Shown: piece after piece, positions 53,948 to 64,000 of the stretch
Numbering within the stretch: position 1 is the stretch's first letter
Layout of the letters: every line of letters begins with the position of its first letter
NCBI RefSeq assembly: GCF_003259155.1
Contig: NZ_QGMQ01000002.1
Location: forward strand, 1-64,000
Reading direction: 5' to 3'
DNA length: 64,000 nucleotides
Origin: Marinimicrobium alkaliphilum
Lineage (GTDB): Bacteria; Pseudomonadota; Gammaproteobacteria; Pseudomonadales; Cellvibrionaceae
Translations under genes and position numbers: made by a program
The notes under the pieces: model-generated
Databases searched by the model: none
Told to the model about the DNA's origin: nothing
Seen by the model: only the letters and a program-made list of their open reading frames with translations

Positions 53948-55093
53948 TTGACTACTGGGGCTCCCACTCCCGCTTTGCTCGTCCTGGAGGACGGCAGCAT
54001 ATTCCGCGGCACCGCTATCGGTGCTGAGGGCCTTTCCGTTGGCGAGGTGGTGTTCAACACCTCCATGACCGGCTATCAGGAGATTCTCACCGATCCCTCC
54101 TACGCCCGTCAGATCGTCACCCTCACTTATCCCCATATCGGCAATACCGGCACCAACAGCGAAGACGAAGAGTGCGCCAGTGTCTGGGCGGCGGGTCTTG
54201 TGATTCGCGACCTGCCCCTGTTGGCGAGCAGTTTCCGCAACGAGCAGACCCTGTCCGACTACCTGCGTGAGCGCAAGGTCGTCGGTATCGCGGATATCGA
54301 TACCCGTCGCCTGACCCGGATTTTGCGCGACAAGGGTGCCCAGAACGGCTGCATCATGGCGGGCGATATCGACGAGGCCAAGGCCCTCGAACAGGCCAAA
54401 GCCTTCGCCGGTCTCAAGGGCATGGATCTGGCCAAGGAAGTCAGTGTCAGCAAGGCCTACCCCTGGAGCGAGGGGACCTGGCAACTGGGCCAGGGTCACA
54501 CCCAGCCCCAGGGCGACAAGCCCTACAAAGTGGTGGCCTACGACTACGGCATCAAGCGCAACATCCTGCGCATGCTCGCCGATCGCCACTGCGACCTGAC
54601 CGTGGTGCCGGCCCAGACCCCCGCCAGCGACGTGCTGGCCATGAAACCGGACGGGGTGTTCCTGTCCAACGGCCCGGGCGACCCGGAGCCCTGCACCTAC
54701 GCCATTGAGGCGATCCAGCAGCTCCTGGAAACCGACATTCCGGTGTTTGGCATCTGCCTCGGCCACCAACTGCTGGCCCTGGCCTCGGGCGCAAAAACCG
54801 GAAAAATGAAATTCGGCCACCACGGTGGCAACCACCCGGTGCAGGACCTCGACAGCAAGCGGGTGATGATCACCGCCCAGAACCACGGTTTTGCCGTCGA
54901 CGAGACCTCGCTGCCCGCCAACCTGAAGGCGACCCACAAGTCGCTCTTTGACGGCTCGCTGCAGGGCATCCACCGCACCGACAAACCGGCGTTCAGCTTT
55001 CAGGGTCACCCGGAGGCCAGCCCCGGCCCCCACGATGCGGACACCCTGTTCGACCACTTTATTGAACTGATGCAGGCTCGCAAGCAGGCCTAA
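53948..55093 (+). CDS. carA: Carbamoyl-phosphate synthase small subunit
   Basis: This glutaminase subunit supplies ammonia to CarB for arginine and pyrimidine synthesis. The start is TTG 53948 with AGGAGG five bases upstream. The N-terminal domain has [10 protein letters not shown]-type text and [15 protein letters not shown]; the class I glutaminase has [13 protein letters not shown] (nucleophile Cys) and [13 protein letters not shown]. 381 residues is normal. Confidence 0.96.
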   Translation: MTTGAPTPALLVLEDGSIFRGTAIGAEGLSVGEVVFNTSMTGYQEILTDPSYARQIVTLTYPHIGNTGTNSEDEECASVWAAGLVIRDLPLLASSFRNEQTLSDYLRERKVVGIADIDTRRLTRILRDKGAQNGCIMAGDIDEAKALEQAKAFAGLKGMDLAKEVSVSKAYPWSEGTWQLGQGHTQPQGDKPYKVVAYDYGIKRNILRMLADRHCDLTVVPAQTPASDVLAMKPDGVFLSNGPGDPEPCTYAIEAIQQLLETDIPVFGICLGHQLLALASGAKTGKMKFGHHGGNHPVQDLDSKRVMITAQNHGFAVDETSLPANLKATHKSLFDGSLQGIHRTDKPAFSFQGHPEASPGPHDADTLFDHFIELMQARKQA

Positions 55094-55118
55094 GCGATAG
55101 ACAGATGGGGTTTGACGG

Positions 55119-55222
55119 CGGGTTGCCGGTTGGCCCTGCCAGACCGTCGCCCGCAGGGAAGCGGGCGTCGAGCCTACAAGGAAGTATTCACGGCGTGTCT
55201 GGCAGGGCCAACCGGCAACCCG
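55119..55222. repeat. Palindromic REP-like element, copy 2
   Basis: Perfect 26-bp arms (55119-55144 and 55197-55222) contain GGGTTGCCGGTTGGCCCTG and its complement. On the minus strand the inner part reads ACGCCGTGAATACTTCC, TTGTAGGCTCG and GACGGTC, matching the core of the copy at 21334-21490 although the outer arms differ. It separates carA from carB. Confidence 0.8.
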
Positions 55223-55254
55223 GACCCCCGAAAAGCCCATAAACCGGAGCACAC

Positions 55255-58200
55255 ATGCCAAAACGTACCGACATTAACAGCATTCTGATCCTCGGCGCCG
55301 GTCCCATCGTGATCGGTCAGGCCTGCGAGTTTGACTACTCTGGCGCCCAGGCCTGCAAGGCCCTGCGCGAAGAGGGCTACCGGGTAATCCTGGTGAACTC
55401 CAATCCGGCCACCATCATGACCGACCCGGCCATGGCCGACGCCACCTACATCGAGCCCATCGAGTGGCGCACTGTTGAAAAAATCATCGAGCAGGAGCGC
55501 CCGGATGTGGTATTGCCCACCATGGGGGGGCAGACCGCACTCAACTGCGCTCTGGATCTGGCCAAGCACGGCGTGCTGGAAAAATACGGCGTTGAGCTGA
55601 TCGGGGCCAATGAGGCCGCCATCAACATGGCGGAAGACCGGGACCTGTTCGACAAGGCCATGAAGCGCATCGGGCTCGAGTGTGCCAAAGCCAAGATCGT
55701 GCACACCATGGACGAAGCGTTGGAAGTGCCCAAGGAATTCGGTTTTCCCTGCATTATCCGCCCGTCTTTCACCATGGGTGGCTCCGGTGGCGGTATCGCC
55801 TACAACTGGGAAGAGTTTGAAGAGATCTGTGCCCGCGGTCTGGACCTGTCGCCCACCAATGAGCTGCTGATCGACGAATCTCTGCTGGGCTGGAAAGAAT
55901 ACGAAATGGAGGTGGTGCGCGACAAAAATGACAACTGCATCATCGTCTGCGCCATCGAAAACTTTGATCCCATGGGGGTTCACACCGGTGACTCGATCAC
56001 CGTCGCCCCGGCCCAGACCCTGACCGACAAGGAATACCAGATCATGCGTAACGCCTCGATCGCGGTGTTGCGGGAGATCGGGGTAGAAACTGGCGGCTCC
56101 AACGTCCAGTTTGCGGTCAATCCGGAAGACGGTCGCCTGGTGGTGATTGAGATGAACCCCCGGGTATCGCGTTCCTCGGCCCTGGCGTCCAAGGCCACGG
56201 GTTTCCCGATCGCCAAGGTGGCGGCCAAGCTGGCTGTGGGTTATACCCTCGACGAATTGCAAAACGAAATTACCGGCGGTGCCACCCCGGCGTCGTTTGA
56301 GCCAAGCATTGACTACGTGGTCACCAAGATACCGCGCTTTACCTTTGAAAAATTTGGCGAGGCCGATGCCCGCCTGACCACCCAGATGAAATCTGTGGGC
56401 GAGGTAATGGCGATCGGTCGCACCTTCCAGGAATCCCTGCAGAAAGCCCTGCGCGGCCTGGAAGTAGGCTCCGCCGGGTTTGAATCCAAAGTGGACCTGG
56501 CCAGCGACGAGGCCCTGGCCCGGGTGCGGCTGGATTTGACCACCCCCGGTGCCGAACGTATCTGGTATGTCGGTGACGCCTTCCGCCTGGGCATGACCGT
56601 CGATGAGGTGTTTGAAGCCTCGGCCATCGATCCCTGGTTCCTGGTGCAGATCAAAGAGTTGATGGACATCGAAGCGTCTCTGCGTGGCCAGGACCTGAAA
56701 GCTCTGGATGCTGACGCTTTCTTCAAGCTCAAGCGCAAGGGCTTCTCGGACAAGCGCCTGGCGCTGCTGTTGGGCGTGAGCGAAGCCTCGGTGCGTCGCC
56801 AGCGCCACAAGCTGAACGTGCGCCCGGTGTACAAACGGGTGGATACCTGTGCGGCGGAATTCTCGACCTCCACTGCCTATATGTACTCAACCTATGAGGA
56901 AGAGTGTGAGGCCAACCCCAGTGACAAGGACAAGATTCTGGTCATCGGCGGCGGCCCCAACCGTATCGGTCAGGGCATCGAGTTTGACTACTGTTGCGTA
57001 CATGCGGCACTGGCCATGCGCGAAGACGGTTACGAAACCATCATGGTCAACTGTAACCCGGAAACTGTGTCCACGGACTTTGATACCTCCGACCGGTTGT
57101 TCTTTGAGCCAATCACGCTCGAAGACGTGCTCGAGATTGTCTACAAGGAAAAACCCAAGGGTGTGATCCTGCAGTTTGGTGGCCAGACCCCGCTCAAGCT
57201 GGCGCGCGCCCTGGAGGCCGATGGCGTGCCCATTATCGGCACCAGCCCGGATGCCATCGACCGTGCTGAAGACCGCGAGCGCTTCCAGCAGATGATCGAA
57301 AAACTCGATTTGCTGCAACCGCCCAATGCCATTGTCCGCTCACTCGAAGAAGCGCTGCTGCTGGCTGAGCGTGTCGGCTATCCGTTGGTGGTGCGCCCGT
57401 CTTATGTACTGGGCGGCCGCGCGATGGAAATCGTCTACAAAGAAGAAGAGTTGCGCACCTACATGAACTCGGCAGTGGAAGTCTCCGAGGATGCACCGGT
57501 GCTGCTGGATCGTTTCCTGAGTGCCGCCATTGAAGTCGACATTGATGCCGTCTGTGACGGTGAGCAGGTGGTGATTGGCGGGATCATGCAGCACATCGAA
57601 CAGTGCGGCGTGCACTCGGGCGACTCGGCCTGTTCGTTGCCGCCTTACTCACTTCCCGCGGATGTGCAGGACGAGATGCGTGAGCAGGTCAAGAAAATGG
57701 CCCTGGAGCTCGGGGTCATTGGCCTGATGAACACCCAGCTGGCCTATCAGGATGGCAAGATCTACGTGATCGAAGTCAATCCGCGCGCCTCGCGCACCGT
57801 GCCCTTTGTGTCCAAGTGCATCGGCGTGTCTCTGGCTAAAGTGGCAGCGCGCTGCCAGGCCGGTACCAGCCTGAAGGATCAGGGCTTTACCCAGGAAATC
57901 GTGCCCAGCTACTTCAGTGTCAAAGAGGCGGTGTTCCCGTTCAACAAATTCCCGGCGGTGGATCCGATTCTCGGCCCGGAAATGAAATCCACCGGTGAAG
58001 TGATGGGGGTGGGCGACACCTTCGGCGAGGCCTATGCCAAATCGCAGCTGGGCGCCAGCAGCCGTATCCCCACCGAGGGCACCGTGTTTATCAGTGTGCG
58101 TGAAGTGGACAAGCCGGGCGTGGTCAAGGTGGGTAAAGACCTGATCGAGCTGGGCTTCAAGCTGGTCGCCACCCGCGGCACCGCCGCGGTCCTCAAAAAA

Positions 58201-58476
58201 GCCGGTCTGGCGGTTGAGGTGGTCAACAAGGTGCAGGAAGGTCGTCCGCACATTGTCGACATGATTAAAAATCGTCAGATTGATCTGATCATCAATACCA
58301 CGGAAGGCCGTCAGGCGATCAAGGATTCTTCCTCCATTCGCCGCAGTGCGGAAAATGGCCGGGTGTACTACACCACGACCATGGCCGGTGGCGAAGCCAT
58401 TTGTATGGCGCTCAACGAAGGTCGCGAGACCCGTGTGCGCCGCCTGCAGGATCTGCATGAGAGGGCAAAGGTATGA
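55255..58476 (+). CDS. carB: Carbamoyl-phosphate synthase large subunit
   Basis: The protein has 1073 residues, the full length. Two ATP-grasp halves (about 1-400 and 550-930) carry [17 protein letters not shown] and [16 protein letters not shown] at their starts, [16 protein letters not shown] and [15 protein letters not shown] at the ATP sites, and an oligomerisation region between. The C-terminal MGS-like domain (about 935-1073) binds allosteric effectors. The stop overlaps greA by 4 bp. Confidence 0.97.
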   Translation: MPKRTDINSILILGAGPIVIGQACEFDYSGAQACKALREEGYRVILVNSNPATIMTDPAMADATYIEPIEWRTVEKIIEQERPDVVLPTMGGQTALNCALDLAKHGVLEKYGVELIGANEAAINMAEDRDLFDKAMKRIGLECAKAKIVHTMDEALEVPKEFGFPCIIRPSFTMGGSGGGIAYNWEEFEEICARGLDLSPTNELLIDESLLGWKEYEMEVVRDKNDNCIIVCAIENFDPMGVHTGDSITVAPAQTLTDKEYQIMRNASIAVLREIGVETGGSNVQFAVNPEDGRLVVIEMNPRVSRSSALASKATGFPIAKVAAKLAVGYTLDELQNEITGGATPASFEPSIDYVVTKIPRFTFEKFGEADARLTTQMKSVGEVMAIGRTFQESLQKALRGLEVGSAGFESKVDLASDEALARVRLDLTTPGAERIWYVGDAFRLGMTVDEVFEASAIDPWFLVQIKELMDIEASLRGQDLKALDADAFFKLKRKGFSDKRLALLLGVSEASVRRQRHKLNVRPVYKRVDTCAAEFSTSTAYMYSTYEEECEANPSDKDKILVIGGGPNRIGQGIEFDYCCVHAALAMREDGYETIMVNCNPETVSTDFDTSDRLFFEPITLEDVLEIVYKEKPKGVILQFGGQTPLKLARALEADGVPIIGTSPDAIDRAEDRERFQQMIEKLDLLQPPNAIVRSLEEALLLAERVGYPLVVRPSYVLGGRAMEIVYKEEELRTYMNSAVEVSEDAPVLLDRFLSAAIEVDIDAVCDGEQVVIGGIMQHIEQCGVHSGDSACSLPPYSLPADVQDEMREQVKKMALELGVIGLMNTQLAYQDGKIYVIEVNPRASRTVPFVSKCIGVSLAKVAARCQAGTSLKDQGFTQEIVPSYFSVKEAVFPFNKFPAVDPILGPEMKSTGEVMGVGDTFGEAYAKSQLGASSRIPTEGTVFISVREVDKPGVVKVGKDLIELGFKLVATRGTAAVLKKAGLAVEVVNKVQEGRPHIVDMIKNRQIDLIINTTEGRQAIKDSSSIRRSAENGRVYYTTTMAGGEAICMALNEGRETRVRRLQDLHERAKV

Positions 58477-58952
58477 GCAGCAAATTCCCGATGACAGTGG
58501 ACGGCGCACAAAAGCTGCGCGAGGAGCTCGAGCAGCTGAAAAAGGTCGATCGCCCGCGTATCAGTCAGGCGATTGCCGACGCCCGTGAGCATGGCGACCT
58601 GAAGGAAAATGCCGAGTATCACGCGGCGCGCGAGCAGCAGAGTTTTTGTGAGGGTCGGATTCAGGAGATCGAAGGCAAGCTTGGCAATGCACAGATCATC
58701 GATGTAAAGAAAATCCCTCATTCAGGCAAGGTGATCTTCGGCACCACTGTGACCATCATCAATTGCGATACCGATGAGCAGGTCACTTACCAGATCGTCG
58801 GTGACGACGAGGCCAATGTGAAGGCGAACAAGATTTCCGTCAACTCACCCATCGCCCGCGCCCTGATTGGCAAGGAAGAGGGTGACGTCACCGTGGTACG
58901 CGCACCCGGCGGTGAGATCGAGTACGAAATTGACAAGGTGGAGCATATTTAG
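58473..58952 (+). CDS. greA: Transcription elongation factor GreA
   Basis: It rescues back-tracked RNA polymerase by stimulating transcript cleavage. The N-terminal coiled coil (about residues 8-75) carries the tip acids in [21 protein letters not shown]-type text, and the C-terminal FKBP-like domain ends VEYEIDKV-like. 159 residues. ATG 58473 overlaps the carB stop. Confidence 0.96.
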   Translation: MSSKFPMTVDGAQKLREELEQLKKVDRPRISQAIADAREHGDLKENAEYHAAREQQSFCEGRIQEIEGKLGNAQIIDVKKIPHSGKVIFGTTVTIINCDTDEQVTYQIVGDDEANVKANKISVNSPIARALIGKEEGDVTVVRAPGGEIEYEIDKVEHI

Positions 58953-58984
58953 GGAAGCAGGGCGGTGCGCTGATGCGTGCCGCT

Positions 58985-59081
58985 TTGTCGGATTACGCCC
59001 TGCGGGCTAATCCGACCTACTGGGTGCAGCGTGCCATTTTTGTCGAATTACGGCTGCGCCTAATCCGACACTGAGGCACCC
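58985..59081. repeat. Hairpin-repeat cluster 5
   Basis: A plus-oriented hairpin (58987-59020) and a diverged one (59041-59070, GTCGAATTACGG). The right edge CCGACACTGAGGCACC matches the family edge; the left edge is weaker. It lies between the convergent greA and yhbY. Confidence 0.82.
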
Positions 59082-59090
59082 GACCCGCCG

Positions 59091-59393
59091 TTAGCGCAAC
59101 AGATTCGACAGCTTCGGGTTCGGCTCTTTCGCAGGTTTGTACACCAATGCAATCTTGCCCACCTGCTGAATCACTTCCACCTTGGGTAAAGCCTTGATCT
59201 GCTCGATCACTGCGTTGCGGTCCTCGCGCTCCGTCACCGCCAGCTTGACCTTGATCAGCTCGTGGTCGTTCAGCGCCCGGTTGAGCTCTTTGAGTACACC
59301 CTCAGTCAAGCCATTGTCGGCCACGGTGACAACGGGTTTGAGGTTGTGCCCGATGGAGCGGAACTGTTTTTTGCGGTCGGCACTGAGGGGCAT
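59091..59393 (-). CDS. yhbY: Ribosome assembly RNA-binding protein YhbY
   Basis: A CRM-domain protein of about 100 residues that binds pre-50S particles. Motifs are LKPVVTVADNGLTEGVL, ELIKVKL and IQQVGKIALVY. ATG 59393 with AAGGT upstream is the family start; the in-frame start at 59441 adds 16 residues. It is divergent from rlmE across 74 bp. Confidence 0.94.
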   Translation of the reverse strand: MPLSADRKKQFRSIGHNLKPVVTVADNGLTEGVLKELNRALNDHELIKVKLAVTEREDRNAVIEQIKALPKVEVIQQVGKIALVYKPAKEPNPKLSNLLR

Positions 59394-59467
59394 AGATTTA
59401 CCTTGTTTTATCGAAAAAGTGGATGCGGTATTGTAACCCATCCCTCAAGTGACTTCGCGGATTTATC

Positions 59468-60091
59468 ATGGCCAGATCGAAAAGCAGTAACCGGTGGCTG
59501 GAGGAGCACTTCAACGACCATTACGTCAAATTGTCCCAGCGCGATGGCTACCGCTCCCGGGCCAGCTACAAGCTCCTGGAAATCAATGACAAAGACCGAC
59601 TGATCCGTCCGGGCCTGACGGTAGTAGATTTAGGCGCGGCCCCCGGCGGCTGGTCCCAGGTGGCGGCCCGGTTGGTCGGGGACAAGGGCCGGGTTCTGGC
59701 CTCGGATATCCTGCCCATGGATACCATAGCCGGGGTAGATTTCATCCAGGGCGACTTTACCGAAACCGAGGTCTTCGAGCAGCTGATGGCGGCGATGGAC
59801 GGGCAGCGGGCCGACCTTGTAATCTCGGACATGGCCCCCAACATGAGTGGTGTGGATGCCGTGGATCAGCCCCAGGCCATGTATCTGGTGGAGCTGGCGC
59901 TCGATATGGCGCAGCAGGTACTGAAACCAAACGGCGCTTTTGTTGCCAAAGTCTTTCAGGGTGAGGGCTTCGACGATTATCTGAAGAGTGCCCGCAGCCT
60001 GTTCACCAAGGTCGCTATTCGCAAACCCCAGGCCTCGCGGCCCCGTTCACGCGAGGTTTACCTGGTCGCCAAGGGCTACAAAGCCCCCTAA
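59468..60091 (+). CDS. rlmE: 23S rRNA 2'-O-ribose U2552 methyltransferase
   Basis: It methylates the 23S rRNA A loop with [16 protein letters not shown] is the SAM site, and the K-D-K-E residues appear in [26 protein letters not shown] and SREVYLVA. 207 residues. The rlmE-ftsH-folP-glmM order is a standard gammaproteobacterial run. Confidence 0.96.
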   Translation: MARSKSSNRWLEEHFNDHYVKLSQRDGYRSRASYKLLEINDKDRLIRPGLTVVDLGAAPGGWSQVAARLVGDKGRVLASDILPMDTIAGVDFIQGDFTETEVFEQLMAAMDGQRADLVISDMAPNMSGVDAVDQPQAMYLVELALDMAQQVLKPNGAFVAKVFQGEGFDDYLKSARSLFTKVAIRKPQASRPRSREVYLVAKGYKAP

Positions 60092-60181
60092 ATTCGCCCC
60101 CTCGACGGTACATTTGGGTGTATTCACAGTATACTGGCCAGTGATGCCCGACAGTCTGAGTAAAGCAGTGAGGACGTTTCC

Positions 60182-62125
60182 TTGAACGATATGACCAAAA
60201 ATTTGATTCTGTGGCTGGTGATCGCCGCTGTGCTGTTCACCGTGTTCCAGGGTTTCAACCAGGAACAGGCGGACCCCAAGCTCACTTACTCCGAGTTTGT
60301 GAGTGCGGTGAAAAACGACCAGGTGCGGGAAGTGACCGTGGACGGCCTCAGAATTGAGGGGGTCTACAGTGACGGCTCGCGCTTTACCACGATTCGTCCT
60401 CAATTGCCGGACAACAAGATCATCGACGAGCTGATCAACCACCGGGTCGACGTCGAGGGTGTCGAGCCTTCGACCCCGAGCCTCTGGCAGCAGCTGCTGG
60501 TGGCCAGCTTCCCGATTTTGATCATTATTGCGGTGTTCCTGTTCTTTATGCGCCAGATGCAGGGCGGTGCAGGTGGCCGCGGCGGCCCCATGAGCTTTGG
60601 CAAGAGCAAGGCGCGGCTGCTGGGTGAAGACCAGATCAAGACCACCTTTGCCGATGTCGCCGGGGTCGACGAAGCCCGGGAAGATGTGCAGGAGCTGGTT
60701 GAATACCTGCGCGATCCCTCCAAATTCCAGCGTCTTGGCGGCCAGATCCCGCGCGGCGTGCTGATGGCGGGCCCGCCCGGGACCGGTAAGACCCTGCTCG
60801 CCAAGGCCATCGCCGGCGAGGCCAAGGTGCCTTTCTTCTCGATTTCCGGTTCCGACTTCGTGGAGATGTTTGTCGGTGTCGGTGCCTCCCGGGTACGGGA
60901 TATGTTCGAGCAGGCCAAAAAACAGTCGCCGTGTATCATCTTTATTGATGAAATCGACGCCGTGGGTCGCCATCGGGGCGGCGGTCACGGGGGCGGTCAC
61001 GATGAGCGTGAGCAGACCCTGAACCAGCTGCTGGTGGAAATGGACGGCTTTGAAGGTAACGAAGGGGTTATCGTGATTGCCGCCACCAACCGCCCAGACG
61101 TGCTCGATAAGGCGCTGCTGCGCCCGGGTCGCTTCGACCGCCAGGTGGTGGTGGGACTGCCCGATATTCGCGGCCGCGAACAGATTCTCAAGGTCCATAT
61201 GCGCAAGGTGCCGATCGACGAGCGCACCAACCCGGGCATTATCGCCCGCGGTACGCCGGGCTTCTCGGGTGCTGACCTGGCCAACCTGGTGAACGAGGCC
61301 GCGCTCTTCGCGGCGCGTGGCAACAAGCGCCTGGTGACCATGGAAGAGTTCGAGAAGGCGCGCGACAAGATCATGATGGGGGCCGAGCGCCGCTCCATGG
61401 TGATGAGCGAAAAAGAGAAGGAAAACACCGCCTACCACGAAGCCGGCCATGCCATTGTCGGCAAGTTGGTGCCGGAGCACGACCCGATTCACAAGGTCAC
61501 CATTATCCCTCGTGGCCGGGCTCTGGGTGTCACCCAATTCCTGCCGGAAGGCGACAAGTACAGCATGAGCCGTCGGGCTATCGAGTCCAGCATCTGTACC
61601 CTGTTCGGCGGTCGTATTGCCGAGGAGATGACCCTGGGCGCTGAGGGTATTACGACCGGTGCTTCGAACGATATCGAGCGGGCCACCGAGCTGGCGCGCA
61701 ACATGGTGACCAAGTGGGGGCTGTCTGACAAGCTGGGCCCGCTTCACTATGGTGAAGATGAAGGCATGATGCCCGGTACCGGTAAGGCCAACTATTCCGG
61801 CGATACCTCCAAGCTCATCGATGAAGAGGTGCGCCGTATTATTGATAGCTGCTACAAACGGGCCGATCAAATCCTGCACGACAACCGCGATATTCTGGAG
61901 GCCATGAAAGAAGCGCTGATGGAGTACGAAACCATCGATGCCGAGCAGGTCGAAGACCTGATGGCCCGTCGCAAGGTGCGTCCGCCGCGGGATTGGCACG
62001 ATGACGACTTCAACAGCCACTTGCGCAACAAAGACGGCAAGGGCGAAAGTGAAGATGCCAAAGACGGCAAGCAAGCCGACGACGGCAAAACCGGGCCCAT
62101 TGGCGGTCCGGCGGAAGATCACTGA
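60182..62125 (+). CDS. ftsH: ATP-dependent zinc metalloprotease FtsH
   Basis: This membrane-bound AAA protease degrades misfolded membrane proteins and regulators. Two N-terminal membrane helices (about residues 6-24 and 103-122) flank a periplasmic segment. The AAA domain has [24 protein letters not shown] and the SRH region RPGRFDRQ; the protease has HEAGH. TTG 60182 follows GAGGA at seven bases; ATG 60191 is an alternative. 647 residues, with a charged C-terminal tail. Confidence 0.96.
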   Translation: MNDMTKNLILWLVIAAVLFTVFQGFNQEQADPKLTYSEFVSAVKNDQVREVTVDGLRIEGVYSDGSRFTTIRPQLPDNKIIDELINHRVDVEGVEPSTPSLWQQLLVASFPILIIIAVFLFFMRQMQGGAGGRGGPMSFGKSKARLLGEDQIKTTFADVAGVDEAREDVQELVEYLRDPSKFQRLGGQIPRGVLMAGPPGTGKTLLAKAIAGEAKVPFFSISGSDFVEMFVGVGASRVRDMFEQAKKQSPCIIFIDEIDAVGRHRGGGHGGGHDEREQTLNQLLVEMDGFEGNEGVIVIAATNRPDVLDKALLRPGRFDRQVVVGLPDIRGREQILKVHMRKVPIDERTNPGIIARGTPGFSGADLANLVNEAALFAARGNKRLVTMEEFEKARDKIMMGAERRSMVMSEKEKENTAYHEAGHAIVGKLVPEHDPIHKVTIIPRGRALGVTQFLPEGDKYSMSRRAIESSICTLFGGRIAEEMTLGAEGITTGASNDIERATELARNMVTKWGLSDKLGPLHYGEDEGMMPGTGKANYSGDTSKLIDEEVRRIIDSCYKRADQILHDNRDILEAMKEALMEYETIDAEQVEDLMARRKVRPPRDWHDDDFNSHLRNKDGKGESEDAKDGKQADDGKTGPIGGPAEDH

Positions 62126-62153
62126 CGCCAGTCATCATCAGGTTATAATTGAG

Positions 62154-62177
62154 ACCCCGGGGCAACCCGGGGTTTTT
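62154..62177 (+). terminator. Rho-independent terminator
   Basis: The stem ACCCCGGG/CCCGGGGT around GCAA is followed by TTTTG. It lies 28 bp after ftsH and would limit read-through into folP. Confidence 0.85.
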
Positions 62178-62206
62178 GTTTTACTGGACCCTAAGCGAGA
62201 CCGGTT

Positions 62207-63058
62207 ATGCAGCTTGCGTGCGGCACCCACCGCCTGGATCTGAGTCGCCCCCAGGTGATGGGGATTCTCAATACCACCCCCGATTCCTTCTCCGACGGCG
62301 GTCACTACTACCGCAACGGACAGTTGTCTCTGGCGCGCGCCCTTGAGCGCGGCCGGCAGATGTTGGCAGAAGGGGCGGCCATCATCGATGTTGGCGGTGA
62401 GTCCACCCGTCCGGGGGCGGTGCCGGTGTCCGAACAGGAAGAGCTGGATCGGGTCGTGCCGGTGGTCGAGCGCCTGGTGGCCGAGTTGGGCGCCCTGGTA
62501 TCGGTGGATACCAGCCGTCCCGGGGTGATCCGTGAGGCGGCGGCGGCCGGTGCCGGCATGCTCAACGACGTCAGGGCGCTCACGCGCGACGGCGCCCTCC
62601 AGGCCGCTGCCGACACGGGGTTGCCGGTGTGCGTGATGCACATGCAGGGGCAGCCCGACACCATGCAGGCGCAGCCCGCTTACGGGGATGTGGTAAGCGA
62701 AGTGAAGGGTTTCTTGCATCACCGGATCGACGCCTGTCGCGCTGCCGGTATCGGACCTGAGCGGCTGATCCTGGATCCCGGGTTTGGCTTTGGCAAAACT
62801 CTGGCGCATAATCTCGCTTTGTTGCGTCGCCTGCCGGAACTGGTTGCTCTGGGCTACCCGGTACTGGTGGGCATGTCGCGCAAATCCATGCTTGAACACC
62901 TGCTCGGTCGGGCTCTGGAAGACCGCCTGGCGGGCAGCCTGGCGCTGGCGCTGGCGGCGGCCCAGCGGGGCGCACATATTATCCGGGTGCACGACGTCGC
63001 AGCCACCCGGGATGTACTCGACGTCGAAGCGGCGCTGCACAGCCCGCTCGACGACTGA
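62207..63058 (+). CDS. folP: Dihydropteroate synthase
   Basis: It condenses p-aminobenzoate with the pterin pyrophosphate in folate synthesis. [37 protein letters not shown] and GFGFGKT are diagnostic, and the C-terminal arm [10 protein letters not shown] is present. 283 residues. Confidence 0.96.
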   Translation: MQLACGTHRLDLSRPQVMGILNTTPDSFSDGGHYYRNGQLSLARALERGRQMLAEGAAIIDVGGESTRPGAVPVSEQEELDRVVPVVERLVAELGALVSVDTSRPGVIREAAAAGAGMLNDVRALTRDGALQAAADTGLPVCVMHMQGQPDTMQAQPAYGDVVSEVKGFLHHRIDACRAAGIGPERLILDPGFGFGKTLAHNLALLRRLPELVALGYPVLVGMSRKSMLEHLLGRALEDRLAGSLALALAAAQRGAHIIRVHDVAATRDVLDVEAALHSPLDD

Positions 63059-63075
63059 CACGGAGAGATAAACCC

Positions 63076-64000
63076 ATGACACGCAAATATTTTGGCACCG
63101 ATGGCATTCGCGGCAAGGTAGGCGACCATCCGATCACCCCGGAGTTTATGCTCAAGCTGGGCTGGGCTGCAGGTCGGGTCCTGGTGGACCGCTACCCGGG
63201 CCCGAACCTGATCCTGATTGGCAAGGACACGCGAATTTCCGGTTATATGTTCGAATCGGCGCTGCAGGCGGGCCTGATCAGCGCCGGTGTCGATGTCGGC
63301 TTGCTGGGGCCTATGCCCACCCCCGGGATTGCCTACCTGACCCGGACCTTCCAGGCCCAGGCGGGCATCGTGATCAGCGCCTCGCACAACAGTTACCACG
63401 ACAACGGCATCAAATTCTTCAGCGGCAATGGCACCAAGCTGCCGGACGAGATCGAGCGCCAGATCGAGGAAGAACTGGACAAGCCGATGGTAACGGCCGA
63501 ACGTCTGGGCAAGGCCCGGCGGATCGACGACGCCGCCGGTCGCTACATTGAGTTCTGCAAGGGCACCATGCCCTGGGGGTTCAGCCTGGCGGGCCTGCAG
63601 ATCGTGCTCGACTGCGCCAATGGCGCGACTTACCACATTGCGCCCAATGTCTTCAGCGAGCTGGGGGCCAAGGTGATTCCGGTTGCGGCCGAACCCAACG
63701 GCACCAACATCAACCGCAGCTGCGGCTCTACCAAGCCCGAGGCAATGAAAGAAAAGGTCGTGGAGATGGGGGCCGACCTCGGCATCGCCTTTGATGGCGA
63801 CGGCGACCGGGTGGTTTTTGTCGATCACAAGGGGAATATTGTCGACGGCGATGAACTGCTGTTTATTATCGCCGAGGATGCCCATGAGTACGGCGGCGGG
63901 TGTGACGGGGTCGTGGGCACGCTGATGACCAATTTCGGCTTTGAGTTGGCGGTGAACAAACTGGGCATTCCCTTCTATCGGGCCAAAGTCGGCGACCGCT
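63076..64000 (+). CDS. glmM: Phosphoglucosamine mutase (5' part)
   Basis: It converts glucosamine-6-phosphate to glucosamine-1-phosphate for cell-wall precursors. The start is ATG 63076. The active Ser lies in [19 protein letters not shown]-type text and the metal loop is FDGDGDRV. The visible 308 residues cover the first two domains and part of the third; the rest is beyond the window edge. Confidence 0.96.
   Translation, partial: MTRKYFGTDGIRGKVGDHPITPEFMLKLGWAAGRVLVDRYPGPNLILIGKDTRISGYMFESALQAGLISAGVDVGLLGPMPTPGIAYLTRTFQAQAGIVISASHNSYHDNGIKFFSGNGTKLPDEIERQIEEELDKPMVTAERLGKARRIDDAAGRYIEFCKGTMPWGFSLAGLQIVLDCANGATYHIAPNVFSELGAKVIPVAAEPNGTNINRSCGSTKPEAMKEKVVEMGADLGIAFDGDGDRVVFVDHKGNIVDGDELLFIIAEDAHEYGGGCDGVVGTLMTNFGFELAVNKLGIPFYRAKVGDR

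Noticed and set aside
55174-56808. Minus-strand open frame of 544 codons
   Set aside because: Antisense to carB and low in sequence sense; no motif.
60047-62122. Minus-strand open frame of 691 codons
   Set aside because: Antisense to ftsH, with no ribosome site or family features. ftsH is certain.

Overview
The window looks like the chromosome of a polysaccharide-degrading gammaproteobacterium. The housekeeping order is gammaproteobacterial (nrdR-ribD-ribE-ribB-ribH-nusB-thiL-pgpA-ribA, carA-carB-greA, yhbY/rlmE-ftsH-folP-glmM). It also carries several secreted GH43 enzymes, long TonB-dependent receptors and abundant intergenic hairpin repeats. A member of the Cellvibrionaceae or a close relative is my best guess from gene content. 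I could not run a database search.

Layout. 1-2.3 kb: a decayed integron on the minus strand. It has a broken integrase (pseudo-intI, plus strand), an attI-side core site, one complete 385-bp cassette with a textbook attC, and a second AT-rich cassette whose attC runs off the window edge. 2.5-10.1 kb: four arabinan-active GH43 proteins, one fused to an aldose 1-epimerase and two carrying ricin-type lectin domains. 10.15-22.5 kb: a cobalamin riboswitch followed by a B12 uptake and late-synthesis/salvage cluster (btuB, cobO, cobQ, btuCD, cobU, cobT, cobC, cobS, cbiB, cobD, btuF). 22.5-22.7 kb: a possible small-RNA gene carrying an anti-Shine-Dalgarno-like stretch. 23.2-36.2 kb: a second arabinan block with a sodium/sugar symporter, two TonB receptors, a 1119-residue GH43/LamG protein and a FadR-type GntR regulator. 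36.3-43.6 kb: nrdR, riboflavin synthesis, nusB, thiL, pgpA and dapB. 43.6-47.0 kb: an MCE-type lipid ABC transporter on the minus strand. 47.3-53.6 kb: a six-domain fasciclin lipoprotein, a diguanylate cyclase, a MAPEG protein and an amidohydrolase. 53.7-64 kb: carAB, greA, yhbY, rlmE, ftsH, folP and the 5' part of glmM.

How the parts fit. The GH43 enzymes probably cut arabinan outside the cell or at its surface. The TonB receptors would import oligosaccharides, and the symporter would import sugar across the inner membrane. A palindromic site close to ATTGT-N3-ACAAT sits upstream of the arabinanase pair, the GH43-ricin genes, the small-RNA candidate and the first TonB receptor, with a weaker half-site by the GntR gene. 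This suggests one regulon under that GntR protein. The B12 block separates the two arabinan blocks.

Two repeat families fill intergenic space. One is a hairpin (GTCGGATTACGC..GCTAATCCGAC) that occurs in five clusters, each bounded by inverted copies of GGTGCCTCA..TGTCGGATTA. The other is a pair of about 100-160 bp palindromic elements in the cobD-btuF and carA-carB gaps. I saw no tRNA, rRNA, CRISPR array, complete transposase or prophage.
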